Below, piece after piece: positions 53,455 through 60,928 of a stretch of DNA of 64,000 nt. Source of the stretch: Streptomyces marianii (GTDB lineage Bacteria > Actinomycetota > Actinomycetes > Streptomycetales > Streptomycetaceae); contig NZ_VAWE01000001.1 of assembly GCF_005795905.1 (NCBI RefSeq), forward strand, positions 5,569,001 to 5,633,000. The letters are read 5' to 3'. A model generated the notes under the pieces. It was not told the DNA's origin and did no database searches. It was given only the letters and a program-made list of their open reading frames with translations. The position numbers and the translations under genes are program-made. Position 1 is the stretch's first letter. Each line of letters opens with the position of its first letter.

Positions 53455-54601
53455 CGTCCCGTCGGAACGCCCACGACAGTTCGGGCTCGGTCGCGAACCG
53501 CAGCGCACGTCGCACCGGCGGGGTGCAGAACAGCGTCACGGCCGCGGCCGTGACGAGCGTGACCGCGATCTCCCCGGCCGGCTCCGCCAGCCACGGGTAC
53601 TGGGCCACCAGTCCCAGGTAGTCCAGGGACTTCACCAGGAAGCCGTGGAGCAGGTAGCCGCAGATGGTGCCCGCGCCCAGCACGGTGAACCACGTCCTGC
53701 GGCGCGGTACCCAGGCGAGGAAGGCGGCTGTCAGCAGCAGCGCGCAGCCGAACAGCCCGAAGGTCATCAGCGGACCCGCCCACCACGGCGCGTCCAGCTC
53801 CTCGGCGCTGGTCGAGCGGTAGAACCAGCCCATCCGTACGTCCGGCGCCACCCAGTAGGTGAACACCGCCGCGCCCGCGACCACCGGAAGCGCCAGCAGC
53901 CGCACCTCCCGGCGCCGCAGCATCTGGAAGTGCTCCGGCCGCATCGACAGACCCAGCACGAAGAACGGCAGGAACTGCAGGATGCGCTGGAGGTCGAGGT
54001 CCTGACCGATGCCCGGGGTGAGCGAGCCGAGCGACGCGATGACCAGGGCCACCGCCAGCGGATACTTGATGGAACGCCACAGCGGCGTCGACAGCCGCCA
54101 CACGAACAGCGCGATCAGGAACCACGTGAGGTACAGCGGATCGGTCAGGCTGAAGGGGTAGTCGGGGTCGTCGTCGGCCCACCGCTTGAAGAGCGTGTAG
54201 GCGGCCTCGAAGACGAAGAACGGCACCACGACACCGCTGACCAGCCGCTTCAGCTGGTCGGGGCGGGCCTGGAAACTCCGCGAGAAGTAGCCGGAGATGA
54301 TGATGAACGCCGGCATGTGGAAGGTGTAGACGAACATGTACGCCGCCCTGGTGGCGCGGCTGCCGTCCATCACCGGCTCCCACGCGTGCGCCACCGCCAC
54401 CAGCACGATGGCGAGGTACTTGGCGTTGTCGAAGTAGGCGTCGCGTCTCTTGACCTGCGCCGCCGGTGCCTCCTGCGCCGCCGGTTCCGGTGGGGCGGGC
54501 GGTGTCGCTTCGGCCGTCGCTGTCCTCCCTGGGAGGGGCTCCGGCTCACGGGAGGCGTCGGGGACGCGGTCCCTCTGCAATCCATTCGGAGCGTGGAACA
54601 T
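53402..54601 (-). CDS. Acyltransferase family 3 membrane protein
   Basis: 399 aa from ATG at 54601 (AGGG 8 nt upstream); ATG at 54625 is an alternative. After a Pro/Ala-rich cytoplasmic tail of about 50 residues the acyltransferase-3 core starts with RDAYFDNAKYLAIVLVAVAHAW, in part, whose His is the likely catalytic residue. About ten membrane segments follow, including FHMPAFIIISGYFSR and TWFLIALFVWRL. The family O-acetylates or O-acylates sugars of cell-surface polymers. The last 17 codons overlap the convergent HD gene. It stands alone. Confidence 0.9.
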   Translation of the reverse strand: MFHAPNGLQRDRVPDASREPEPLPGRTATAEATPPAPPEPAAQEAPAAQVKRRDAYFDNAKYLAIVLVAVAHAWEPVMDGSRATRAAYMFVYTFHMPAFIIISGYFSRSFQARPDQLKRLVSGVVVPFFVFEAAYTLFKRWADDDPDYPFSLTDPLYLTWFLIALFVWRLSTPLWRSIKYPLAVALVIASLGSLTPGIGQDLDLQRILQFLPFFVLGLSMRPEHFQMLRRREVRLLALPVVAGAAVFTYWVAPDVRMGWFYRSTSAEELDAPWWAGPLMTFGLFGCALLLTAAFLAWVPRRRTWFTVLGAGTICGYLLHGFLVKSLDYLGLVAQYPWLAEPAGEIAVTLVTAAAVTLFCTPPVRRALRFATEPELSWAFRRDVTRLSGRAAASSSRTWR

Positions 54602-55002
54602 TCGAGGCACCCTAACCGGGTCCAATGGAATTCGTAAAACCCACCGGGAAGATCTCCTGTATTCGTCACCGACACGACCGTCAAACGTCCGATATGCCCC
54701 AATTAATCCCGCTTAAACGGGGCGAAATGTCGAAGCTCGAGTCATCGGCGAATTTCCTCACCGGTATTGTCCGAATTTCCTGTGACCCGCATGTGTGCAT
54801 TTCGCACCGCCGGGTAGCAGTAAGCGGTGACGCGCCGCCGCCCACCCGTCGGCGCATCGTGATGTGATCCGATCCATGCGCCGATGATCCGTCAGGCGGT
54901 CACCGCGGCCCGGCTGTTGGTGGCACGATGGTGGGGCGGGGGGTGTGCGGGGCCGTATGCCTCCCGGTGGGCAAGGCGGACCGACCGAGGGTGTGATCAG
55001 TT
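54602..55002. other. Lower-GC intergenic region between divergent genes
   Basis: About 400 bp, markedly AT-richer than its surroundings between 54620 and 54820 (for example CCCCAATTAATCCCG). No gene is supported. It should contain the promoters of the acyltransferase (minus) and of the small membrane protein (plus). No operator was identified. Confidence 0.5.
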
Positions 55003-55197
55003 GTGGCCATTTCACTGTCTGTGGTGCTGCTGTTGGCGATCATCCTCGTGGTGATGATCCGTGGCGGTTCGATCAAGGCCGGGCCCGCGATAGTCGCGGC
55101 GCTCTTCGGCTTCTTCCTCGCCTCGACCGGTATGGCGCCGGCGATCGACAACTTTCTGGACTCGCTGGCGGACTCGATCAACGCGATCAGATTCTGA
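55003..55197 (+). CDS. Small membrane protein
   Basis: 64 aa from GTG at 55003 (weak GAGGG upstream). Two hydrophobic segments, AISLSVVLLLAIILVVMI and GPAIVAALFGFFLASTGMAP, are split by RGGSIKA. An acidic, amphipathic end IDNFLDSLADSINAIRF follows. The family is not named to me, but the composition and layout look like a real conserved streptomycete gene. It is the last chromosomal gene before the left att site. Confidence 0.75.
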   Translation: MAISLSVVLLLAIILVVMIRGGSIKAGPAIVAALFGFFLASTGMAPAIDNFLDSLADSINAIRF

Positions 55198-55500
55198 GCG
55201 CATTTCGCTCGTCTTGTCTTCTTCCGGTCAAGGCTCATCGGTCCCGCCTGCCCGGCTTCTGCCGGGTCGACACGGATGCGGCGGGATCTCGTACCGAGCG
55301 GGGGCGGCTCACGCCGGTGCGTGTCCGTGGGCGGGCCGACGCTCGCTGCCGCCTCGTTCGAGGGCGAACCGGTGCCGCCCGGCACCGGAGCCGTGGTGGA
55401 CTCGGGGCGCCCACCCGGGCGGTGCGGGTGGGCACGTTCGGGGCCCGTGCGAACGGGCACGCAACAGGCGTGCAAGGCCGTGCGCGGTTCGTGGAACGCG
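55198..55500. other. Intergenic stretch left of the integrated element
   Basis: About 300 bp with no supported gene. It ends in an inverted repeat (55501-55541) that resembles the terminator beside the intact tRNA-Gly gene. Confidence 0.5.
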
Positions 55501-55541
55501 TCAGGGCCAGACCGAGGATTCCTCCTCCGGCCTGGCCCTGA
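55501..55541. terminator. Hairpin next to the left att site
   Basis: TCAGGGCCAG (55501-55510) pairs with CTGGCCCTGA (55532-55541). A similar hairpin flanks the right att site at 62093-62133, with a different loop. It probably is the original 3' terminator of the tRNA-Gly gene, displaced by the insertion. Confidence 0.65.
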
Positions 55542-55547
55542 GCCACC

Positions 55548-55593
55548 TGGAGCGGGCGACGGGAATCGAACCCGCGTAGCTAGTTTGGAAGAC
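55548..55593. other. attL: 46-bp copy of the tRNA-Gly 3' half
   Basis: Identical to 62140-62185. Only the 3' half of the tRNA is present, so this copy cannot give a tRNA. The repeat stops in the anticodon loop, the usual crossover place for tyrosine integrases of this type. Confidence 0.93.
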
Positions 55594-55756
55594 GCCGGAT
55601 GCGGATGGTGGCTGACCTGGCAAGCCCCCGATCTGGGCTGGAGCGCGGTTGGCGCTGCTGTTCCCCTTGAATCCCCGTTACGTCCCGCTGGATCGGGCAC
55701 GCAGCGGGCACGGCACACTGGGAGTGTCGGCATCCGCGGTTGTGGCTGGGGGGAAC

Positions 55757-56008
55757 GTGAGCAAGGGATGGCCTGAGCGTTGGTGGACGACAGCTCTCGT
55801 AGCCTCGGCGCTAACCGGCATCGTTTCCTATGACGTCTGGTGGGTAGCGAGGATCCTTGCGGAGCCCGTCCTGGACTGGTGGGATCTCCTTGGGCCGTGC
55901 GTGGGAGGCGCCTGGTTCGCGCTCCTGGCGGTGTCGACTGCCCGTCGTGCGATTATCCTCCGCAGGAGCACGCGAGCGGTAGGTGCTGAGACGCAGGCCA
56001 GCCATTAG
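55757..56008 (+). CDS. Hypothetical small membrane protein at the left end of the element
   Basis: 83 aa from GTG at 55757, directly after GGGGGGAAC. Two hydrophobic segments are seen, WWTTALVASALTGIVSYDVWW and LLGPCVGGAWFALLAVS (first in part). A basic end RRAIILRRSTR follows. The family is not recognised. Small membrane proteins of AICEs often help plasmid spread (Spd type), but nothing specific links this one to that role. Confidence 0.55.
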   Translation: MSKGWPERWWTTALVASALTGIVSYDVWWVARILAEPVLDWWDLLGPCVGGAWFALLAVSTARRAIILRRSTRAVGAETQASH

Positions 56009-56072
56009 GTCGCACCAGGCTGGCGCGGTCCTCTCCCCTGAGGTCGGCGGGAGCGGCTTTGGGCTGGAGCTG

Positions 56073-56182
56073 CCATGGGGCGAGAGATCGGGGGCCCGTA
56101 AGCTTCCCGCGACTCGGGCAGTCTCTGGACCTGCCCGCAATAGCCCGATGTGGGCCCCCGATCTTCGAGGCTCGCCCCATGG
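56073..56182. repeat. Large inverted repeat with nested hairpin (candidate replication or transfer site)
   Basis: Left arm 56073-56097 and right arm 56152-56182 are complementary: CCATGGGGCGAG and TCGGGGGCCC segments match on both sides, with 6 extra bases in the right arm. Inside, CGGGCAG (56115-56121) pairs with CTGCCCG (56131-56137). The whole lies in a non-coding region of the element. Such long structured DNA is expected of a single-strand origin or an oriT/clt site. Confidence 0.75.
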
Positions 56183-56574
56183 TGGCTGCGTAAAGCCGCG
56201 GAGCCGACCGCCCTGGCCACGGTCCTGTTCTTACCTGTGGTTGTCGCACTGTCCCTAGCCCCGGCCTGGTCTTTCGCCCCTTTGTGGGCGCGGGCGGGCG
56301 ACGACGCGCGGTCCCGGTGGCGGAGACATGGAGGGAGCCGGGCGGCGGCGTCCGGCCGGCGCCGCCGCGCTGTGCGCGGCACCTCTGATCTCTGAATCAG
56401 ACTGCTTGCAGTTCCAGGAGGCCGGGATCATCGGCGAGCGAAGCGAGCACTTGATCGAGGTAGAGAAACCTGTAACTCGTCTGCGCCCAAAGGGCGTTCG
56501 CGGCGTCCACTGTCACTTTTACTGACAGTGCCCCCCTATGGGCTGGGTACCTTCGAGGTGTCGAAAGGAGTCCC
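56183..56574. other. Non-coding region upstream of the XRE regulator gene
   Basis: About 390 bp. Short frames on both strands (for example 56150-56395 plus and about 56397-56516 minus) lack ribosome binding sites. A perfect dyad at 56508-56530 lies in the promoter of the regulator gene. Confidence 0.45.
56508..56530. promoter_or_regulatory. Dyad operator CACTGTCA-N7-TGACAGTG
   Basis: A perfect 8-bp dyad with 7-bp spacer, 45 bp before the XRE regulator start. It could be the operator of that regulator or of another element protein. TACCTT (56548-56553) downstream may serve as -10 box. Confidence 0.6.
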
Positions 56575-57795
56575 ATGATGGGGGCGGATCTGAGCACAGG
56601 ACAGCGCGTAGCGAGGGCAAGGCGCCGAATCGGCTGGGACCAAGCTCAACTGGCCGCCGCCGTTGATCGCTCTGTGAGCTGGGTCTCCAAGGTCGAAACA
56701 GGACGACTGCCTCTCGACCGCATGAGCATTCTGGGGCAGCTCGCGGAAGTGCTGGGCGTGGAGGTCATAGAGCTGACGGGGCAGCCCTACCGTCACGAAA
56801 CCTCCGAGCTGGACTCCGGACATGCCTCCATCCCCGGTCTCCGCCTCGCCCTCCAGCAAGCCACGATGCCCGGTGGCGCCGCTCTCATCGCCACGACCGA
56901 GCTTCCGACCCTCCCAGATCTCGTAAGTCGGGTGGCGGCAGCGGAGCAGCTGAGGCAGGACGCCAAGTTCACGGCGCTTGGCGATGTCCTCCCGCAGATC
57001 CTCCGGGACCTGATCGTTCTGTGCGACGCGGTCACGGGTGACGATGTGGGACAGGCGGAGGCTCTGATGCTTCGCGCCAGTCACATGGCCCGCGTCTCCT
57101 CGAACCTCCTTGGCCATCATGACCTCGGGTGGAGCGCTGTCCAGCGAGAGCTGGTAGCCGCCGAGCGCGCAGAGTCCCCGGTCCTTCAGGCTGCCGCCCG
57201 ATGGGACCTTTGCGGCGTCTGGCTCCATGAGGGAGAGCTGAATGCGGCGCGGGACATGGCTCGTCGCGCTCTGGATGATCTCGAACCGCACATGGCTGCG
57301 GGGGATGAGCCTGTCCGCGCTCTCTGGGGTGCGATGCACCTTCGGGCGGCCGTTGCGTGGTCTCGTCTCTGGCACCGAGCTGAGGCCGAGTCGCACCTTG
57401 CCGAGGCGCGGCAGGTCGCGACCGGGCTGCCCGATGACGGGAACGTCTTCCAGACGCAGTTCAACGCGGTCAACACGGAGATTCACTCGGTGGAGGTCAG
57501 CTTGGAGTTGGGCCACCCTCGTGACGTTTCCTCGCGTGCCGAGCTGGTTGATGTCATGCGCATTGCCTCTGGCGAGCGGCAGTCTCACTTCTGGGTCTGC
57601 ACTGCCGCCGGCCACATGATGAACCGCAAGGCGGCGCCTGCGGCTGAAGCGATCCTGCGGGCCGACTCGATCGCGCCGCAACATGTGCGAAACCGGCCGG
57701 TTGCCCGGAACCTCGTCGACGATCTGCGCTCCACGGACAGGCACGCGCGCACCGAGGAAATTCGGCGACTCGCCGCACACATGAAGCTGGGCTGA
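56575..57795 (+). CDS. XRE-family transcriptional regulator with TPR-like C-terminus
   Basis: 406 aa, ATG at 56575 (AGGAG upstream); the ATG at 56578 is equally possible. An HTH_XRE domain covers about 8-65: RVARARRRIGWDQAQLAAAV, then SVSWVSKVETGRLPLDR. The remainder is helical, with TPR-like repeats (ARWDLCGVWLHEGELNAARD, HRAEAESHLAEARQVA). Regulators of this shape often sense a peptide or ligand by the TPR part. It is the first regulatory gene of the element. A dyad operator lies upstream. Confidence 0.88.
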   Translation: MMGADLSTGQRVARARRRIGWDQAQLAAAVDRSVSWVSKVETGRLPLDRMSILGQLAEVLGVEVIELTGQPYRHETSELDSGHASIPGLRLALQQATMPGGAALIATTELPTLPDLVSRVAAAEQLRQDAKFTALGDVLPQILRDLIVLCDAVTGDDVGQAEALMLRASHMARVSSNLLGHHDLGWSAVQRELVAAERAESPVLQAAARWDLCGVWLHEGELNAARDMARRALDDLEPHMAAGDEPVRALWGAMHLRAAVAWSRLWHRAEAESHLAEARQVATGLPDDGNVFQTQFNAVNTEIHSVEVSLELGHPRDVSSRAELVDVMRIASGERQSHFWVCTAAGHMMNRKAAPAAEAILRADSIAPQHVRNRPVARNLVDDLRSTDRHARTEEIRRLAAHMKLG

Positions 57796-57825
57796 TCACG
57801 ACATTCTGAGAGGGGGAAGACTTAC

Positions 57826-57975
57826 GTGAGGGTCGCGGACAGGGCACGGTTATTGGTCGAACTGCACGAGATCCGCAAGAAGCTCACTGAAGCCAGTCAG
57901 CGTGTTGACCGACTGGCTTCCTCTGTCAGGCGCGGTCGCGAACCTGATGTTCGAGGCGATCGAGCCGCGAGTTGA
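57826..57975 (+). CDS. Small coiled-coil protein
   Basis: 49 aa from GTG at 57826, AGGGGG 9 nt upstream. The sequence ARLLVELHEIRKKLTEASQR followed by VDRLASSVRRGR is a single amphipathic helix with a leucine heptad. It starts 30 bp after the XRE regulator on the same strand and probably shares its transcript. The 3' end overlaps the convergent GntR gene by 50 bp. It is of unknown function. Confidence 0.55.
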   Translation: MRVADRARLLVELHEIRKKLTEASQRVDRLASSVRRGREPDVRGDRAAS

Positions 57976-58285
57976 TCAGTTCCAAGGCGGCCTTGATCTC
58001 CGTAAGCTCGTCCGCCATCTGTTGATCCCTTGGGGATGCCTCCTCGCCAGGCGGATCGTTGGCGACAAAGGTCCCGCGACCTTGCTGACTCACGATCAGG
58101 CCCTCGTCGCGGAGGATGTCGAGCGCATGCCGAACGGTCATGGCTGCAACGCCGTACTGCTCGGCCAACTTGGCGTTTCCGTCGAGCCGCTGCCCGGCCT
58201 TGACAACCCCGGTGGCAATCCTCCGCCGGAGGTCGTCGGCTACCTGCGCGTATGCGCTGCGTGGGTCGTCTGGGCTCACAGTCAC
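57926..58285 (-). CDS. GntR-family regulator (KorSA-like)
   Basis: 119 aa, GTG at 58285; GTG at 58279 is an alternative. The GntR winged helix is clear: SAYAQVADDLRRRIATGVV, QYGVAAMTVRHALDILRDEG and VSQQGRGTFVA. The short C-terminal tail after about residue 80 is helical and coiled-coil-like, without a FadR, HutC or MocR effector domain. KorSA of pSAM2 is a GntR repressor of element genes; this one is much shorter, so the analogy is of role. It is divergent from the zinc-ribbon, repSA, xis, int gene run, with inverted operator-like sites between. Confidence 0.85.
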   Translation of the reverse strand: MTVSPDDPRSAYAQVADDLRRRIATGVVKAGQRLDGNAKLAEQYGVAAMTVRHALDILRDEGLIVSQQGRGTFVANDPPGEEASPRDQQMADELTEIKAALELINSRLDRLEHQVRDRA

Positions 58286-58291
58286 AAACCC

Positions 58292-58374
58292 AGGTTACCT
58301 AAGTGATCTAAAGAAATCTTCCCCCGTCGGTCAAAGCCCTTGCGTTGCGCCACGATCCAACTAATCTAGGTAAC
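58292..58374. promoter_or_regulatory. Divergent control region with GTTACCTA / TAGGTAAC sites
   Basis: GTTACCTA (58294-58301) and its exact complement TAGGTAAC (58367-58374) flank a lower-GC stretch between the GntR gene and the replication operon. AGGTTACCT at 58292-58300 is itself a dyad. TAATCT (58362-58367) may be the -10 box of the rightward promoter. These are likely operators of the adjacent GntR regulator. Confidence 0.6.
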
Positions 58375-58475
58375 ACAAGAGAAGTTAGACAGGCTTTGAT
58401 CTGACCCCGGGGGCGGCGCTCCTACCGCCAAGCAGATTCGCCGCCCCCTTCGTCCCCTTGAAGGGAGCTTCCATC

Positions 58476-58730
58476 ATGCCCGCGACGCTCGTCGTTTCGC
58501 ACCCGGCGCCCTTGTCCGCTCCGTTGTCCCGTACCGAGGTCGCCGAGGGTGTTCCCTCGCCTTGCATGTCCTGCGGCGCATCAGTGTCCGGCTGGGGCTG
58601 GATGAAGGTGGACGGCCTCGGCGTCCTGGTCCACGACACCGAGGATCGCGAACGCTGCCCGGTGGCCGTGCCGTTCGTCTGGGAGACCGGCAAGCCCGTG
58701 TCCGCCTCGGTTGAGGCGGTGGCCGCGTGA
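58476..58730 (+). CDS. Small zinc-ribbon-like protein
   Basis: 84 aa, ATG with AAGGGAG 8 nt upstream. CMSCGASVSGWGWM, then HDTEDRERCPVAV, gives Cys/His ligands for one zinc. The N-terminus is Ala/Pro-rich. It is the first gene of the rightward operon, and its stop overlaps the next start as GTGA. Small Cys-rich proteins of this kind recur in AICEs upstream of repSA. The function is unknown. Confidence 0.75.
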   Translation: MPATLVVSHPAPLSAPLSRTEVAEGVPSPCMSCGASVSGWGWMKVDGLGVLVHDTEDRERCPVAVPFVWETGKPVSASVEAVAA

Positions 58731-59125
58731 CCGCATCCATCGTTCCGCTCACGGATACGCCTGTCGCCCCTGTGCAGCCTGCTCGGGTGCCGCTGCGGGC
58801 TCCGGACACTCCGCTGGGTCGTGCACGGCTGGCGCGTGGCTGGTCTCAGCACAAGGTCGTCCGGGCGCTGTTACTGCTGGCCGGGCACTGGGGCTGGGAG
58901 ATCGCTGCGGAGTCCTCGCTGAAGGTGCAGATGTCGCGCTGGGAGAACGGCGCGGTGCATCCGGGCCCCTCGTATCAGGTGCTGCTCTGCGCGGTCCTGC
59001 GCGCCACCCCGGATGACTTGGGCTTCACCCGTGCTACCGGCACGGCCGCGCTTGCCGATCGGGTCGCCTCGCTGGAAACGCTGGTGGACAGCCTCGCCGC
59101 CCAACTCAAGGGGGTGGCCGCGTGA
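58727..59125 (+). CDS. HTH (XRE-like) protein
   Basis: 132 aa, GTG at 58727 overlapping the previous stop. An HTH_XRE-like domain lies at about 28-95. LGRARLARGWSQHKVVRALL starts it and VQMSRWENGAVHPGPSY holds the recognition part, with a longer turn than usual between them. The C-terminus (LADRVASLETLVDSLAAQL) is a coiled coil for dimerisation. Its stop overlaps the next start. It is likely a regulator or accessory factor of the replication operon. Confidence 0.8.
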   Translation: MTASIVPLTDTPVAPVQPARVPLRAPDTPLGRARLARGWSQHKVVRALLLLAGHWGWEIAAESSLKVQMSRWENGAVHPGPSYQVLLCAVLRATPDDLGFTRATGTAALADRVASLETLVDSLAAQLKGVAA

Positions 59126-59301
59126 ACGCCGCCGACACCGTCGTGACGGTCCTGGTCCCGGCCACCGACGTCCCGGCCTCCTCCGCGTCCGTGTGTGGTG
59201 AGTGCTTCGGCTGGGGTTTCGTCTGGGTCGAGGTCGCTGCGGGTGAGCCGATGCCGGGTGCGGATTGCACCTCGTGCCGGGGGACGGGGGTGTCCTGGTG
59301 A
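59122..59301 (+). CDS. Small CxxC-CxxC zinc-binding protein
   Basis: 59 aa from GTG at 59122, overlapping the previous stop as GTGA. Two C-x2-C pairs (CGEC and CTSC) are set around FGWGFVWVEV, a zinc-ribbon or DnaJ-type CxxCxGxG arrangement (CRGTGVSW at the end). The TGA overlaps the repSA start. It resembles the first small protein of the operon in the CxxC and GWGW/GWGF pattern, so the two may be paralogues. Confidence 0.75.
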   Translation: MNAADTVVTVLVPATDVPASSASVCGECFGWGFVWVEVAAGEPMPGADCTSCRGTGVSW

Positions 59302-60725
59302 CGATGCTTCCCGTCGCCCCGGCTGCTGTGGCCGGCACCGCGGCCGCCGTGGGGGTGGACCCGCTGACCCTGGTCGACCTGCTCCGCGTCGCCAACCAAC
59401 CGGGCTTCGAGCGCTGGCGTGAACAGGTCCGGCGTACCGGTGGCTGCTCGGACCCGATCCACTTGCAGGGCTGGACGATCACCAAAGACCGCACGACGGC
59501 CGAGACCCTGTACGCGTACTCGACGCAGTCGGAGCCGGGCGGCCGGTTACGGGTGGCCTGCGGCAACCGCCGCGCTTCGCGCTGTCCCTCGTGTGCGTGG
59601 ACGTATGCGGGGGACACCTACCACCTGATCCGGGCGGGGATCACCGGCGACGAACGCAAGGACGTCCCCACCACCGTGCGCGATCACCCACGGGTGTTCG
59701 CCACCCTCACCGCCCCCTCCTTCGGCCCGGTCCACAACCGCCCCACCGCCGGGCGCTGCCGCTGCGGCACCCTCCACGCCGACACCGACCCCGTCCTGGG
59801 CACGGCGCTGGACCCGGATCGGTACGACTACGCGGGTGCGGTGCTGTGGAACAACCACGCCGGGCAGTTGTGGCAGCGGTTCACGATCTACCTGCGCAGG
59901 GAGATCGCCGCCCGCGCCGGACTCTCCCAACGCGCCCTGGCCGACGCCTGCCGGGTGTCCTTCGGCAAGGTCGCCGAGTTCCAAAAGCGCGGCGCCGTGC
60001 ACTTCCACGCCGTCGTGCGCCTCGACGGCCCGGACGGGCCGGGCACCGAACCGCCAAGCTGGGCCACCGTCCCCCTCCTGGACGACGCGATCCGCGCCGC
60101 CGCCGCCCGTGTCCGGGTCCTGGTCCCGCCCGCCGGCACCCACCCGGAACGCGAACTGCGCTGGGGCACCCAGGTCGACGTCCAGCCCATCGGCGCCCTC
60201 GGGCACGAGGAACTGACCGAACAGGCCGTGGCCGCCTACGTCGCCAAGTACGCCACCAAGGCCGCCGAAACGACCGGCACCGTGGACCGGCGCATCGGGG
60301 AGCTCCGCGAGCTGGACCGCCTCGACCTGCCCGACCACACACGCCGCCTCATCCAAGCCTGCTGGGACCTCAACCCCGACTACCCCGACCGGCTGCTGGC
60401 GCGCTGGTCCCACATGCTCGGCTTCCGCGGCCACTTCTCCACCAAGTCCCGCCGCTACTCCACCACCCTCGGCGCGCTCCGCCAGGTCCGCGCCGACTAC
60501 CGCGCCCGCCAGGAACGCCAAACGCGCGGGCTCCCTGACATCGACCCCGACACCGAGGAGGGCTCCACCCTGACACTCGCCCACTGGACCTACGCCGGAC
60601 ACGGCCACAGCCCCGGCGAATCCTGGCTCGCCCAGACCATCGCCGACGAGATCAGGCAGAACCGCGAACTGGGCCGGGAGCTCCGCGCCGAGCTCGTGAC
60701 CGCTGACGGGACGGGGGAGTGGTGA
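59298..60725 (+). CDS. repSA: RepSA-family replication initiator
   Basis: 475 aa from GTG at 59298, coupled by GTGA to the previous gene. A cysteine cluster (CGNRRASRCPSCAWTYAGD) near 88-107 and CRCG near 154 are typical of the actinomycete family. Rolling-circle motifs are HFHAVVRLDG (H235, H237; metal site) and YVAKYATK (314-321) with the catalytic Tyr. It nicks the double-strand origin to replicate the excised circle. The origin is often within or next to repSA; a specific site could not be fixed here. The gene leads into xis and int. Confidence 0.93.
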   Translation: MTMLPVAPAAVAGTAAAVGVDPLTLVDLLRVANQPGFERWREQVRRTGGCSDPIHLQGWTITKDRTTAETLYAYSTQSEPGGRLRVACGNRRASRCPSCAWTYAGDTYHLIRAGITGDERKDVPTTVRDHPRVFATLTAPSFGPVHNRPTAGRCRCGTLHADTDPVLGTALDPDRYDYAGAVLWNNHAGQLWQRFTIYLRREIAARAGLSQRALADACRVSFGKVAEFQKRGAVHFHAVVRLDGPDGPGTEPPSWATVPLLDDAIRAAAARVRVLVPPAGTHPERELRWGTQVDVQPIGALGHEELTEQAVAAYVAKYATKAAETTGTVDRRIGELRELDRLDLPDHTRRLIQACWDLNPDYPDRLLARWSHMLGFRGHFSTKSRRYSTTLGALRQVRADYRARQERQTRGLPDIDPDTEEGSTLTLAHWTYAGHGHSPGESWLAQTIADEIRQNRELGRELRAELVTADGTGEW

Positions 60726-60727
60726 CC

Positions 60728-60928
60728 ATGGACCGACTGCTTACCGTGGACCAGGTCGCCGAACTCCTCGGCACCACCGTCCGGTTCCCGCGGCGGCTCA
60801 TCGAGGAACGCCGGATCACCTTCGTGAAGGTCGGGCGCCATGTCCGCATCCCCGAGCAGGCCGTTGCGGCGTTCATCGAGGCCAACACCGTTGCTCCGAC
60901 CGTCCGGCGGCTGAGGAGCGTGGCTTGA
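60728..60928 (+). CDS. xis: Excisionase (HTH, MerR/Xis type)
   Basis: 66 aa from ATG at 60728 (GGGGGAG 8 nt upstream); GTG at 60722, overlapping the repSA stop, is an alternative. The winged HTH LLTVDQVAELLGTTVRFPRR, then FVKVGRHVRIPEQAVAAFIE, is the DNA-binding excisionase family fold. It directs the integrase toward excision. The usual Tyr in the V-R-Y position is Phe (TTVRFPRR). Its stop overlaps the int start by 1 nt (TGATG). Confidence 0.92.
   Translation: MDRLLTVDQVAELLGTTVRFPRRLIEERRITFVKVGRHVRIPEQAVAAFIEANTVAPTVRRLRSVA

Noticed and set aside
55548..55593. A second tRNA-Gly gene
   Set aside because: Only the 3' half from the anticodon loop to CCA is present; it is an att site.
56150..56395. 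Plus-strand 81-codon frame in the structured region of the element
   Set aside because: It starts inside the inverted repeat, has no ribosome binding site and ends in an Arg-rich low-complexity tail.
56397..56516. Minus-strand peptide of about 40 codons upstream of the XRE regulator (ending LASLADDPGLLELQAV)
   Set aside because: The sequence looks protein-like, but there is no ribosome binding site and it overlaps the promoter and dyad of the regulator; not enough support to call it.
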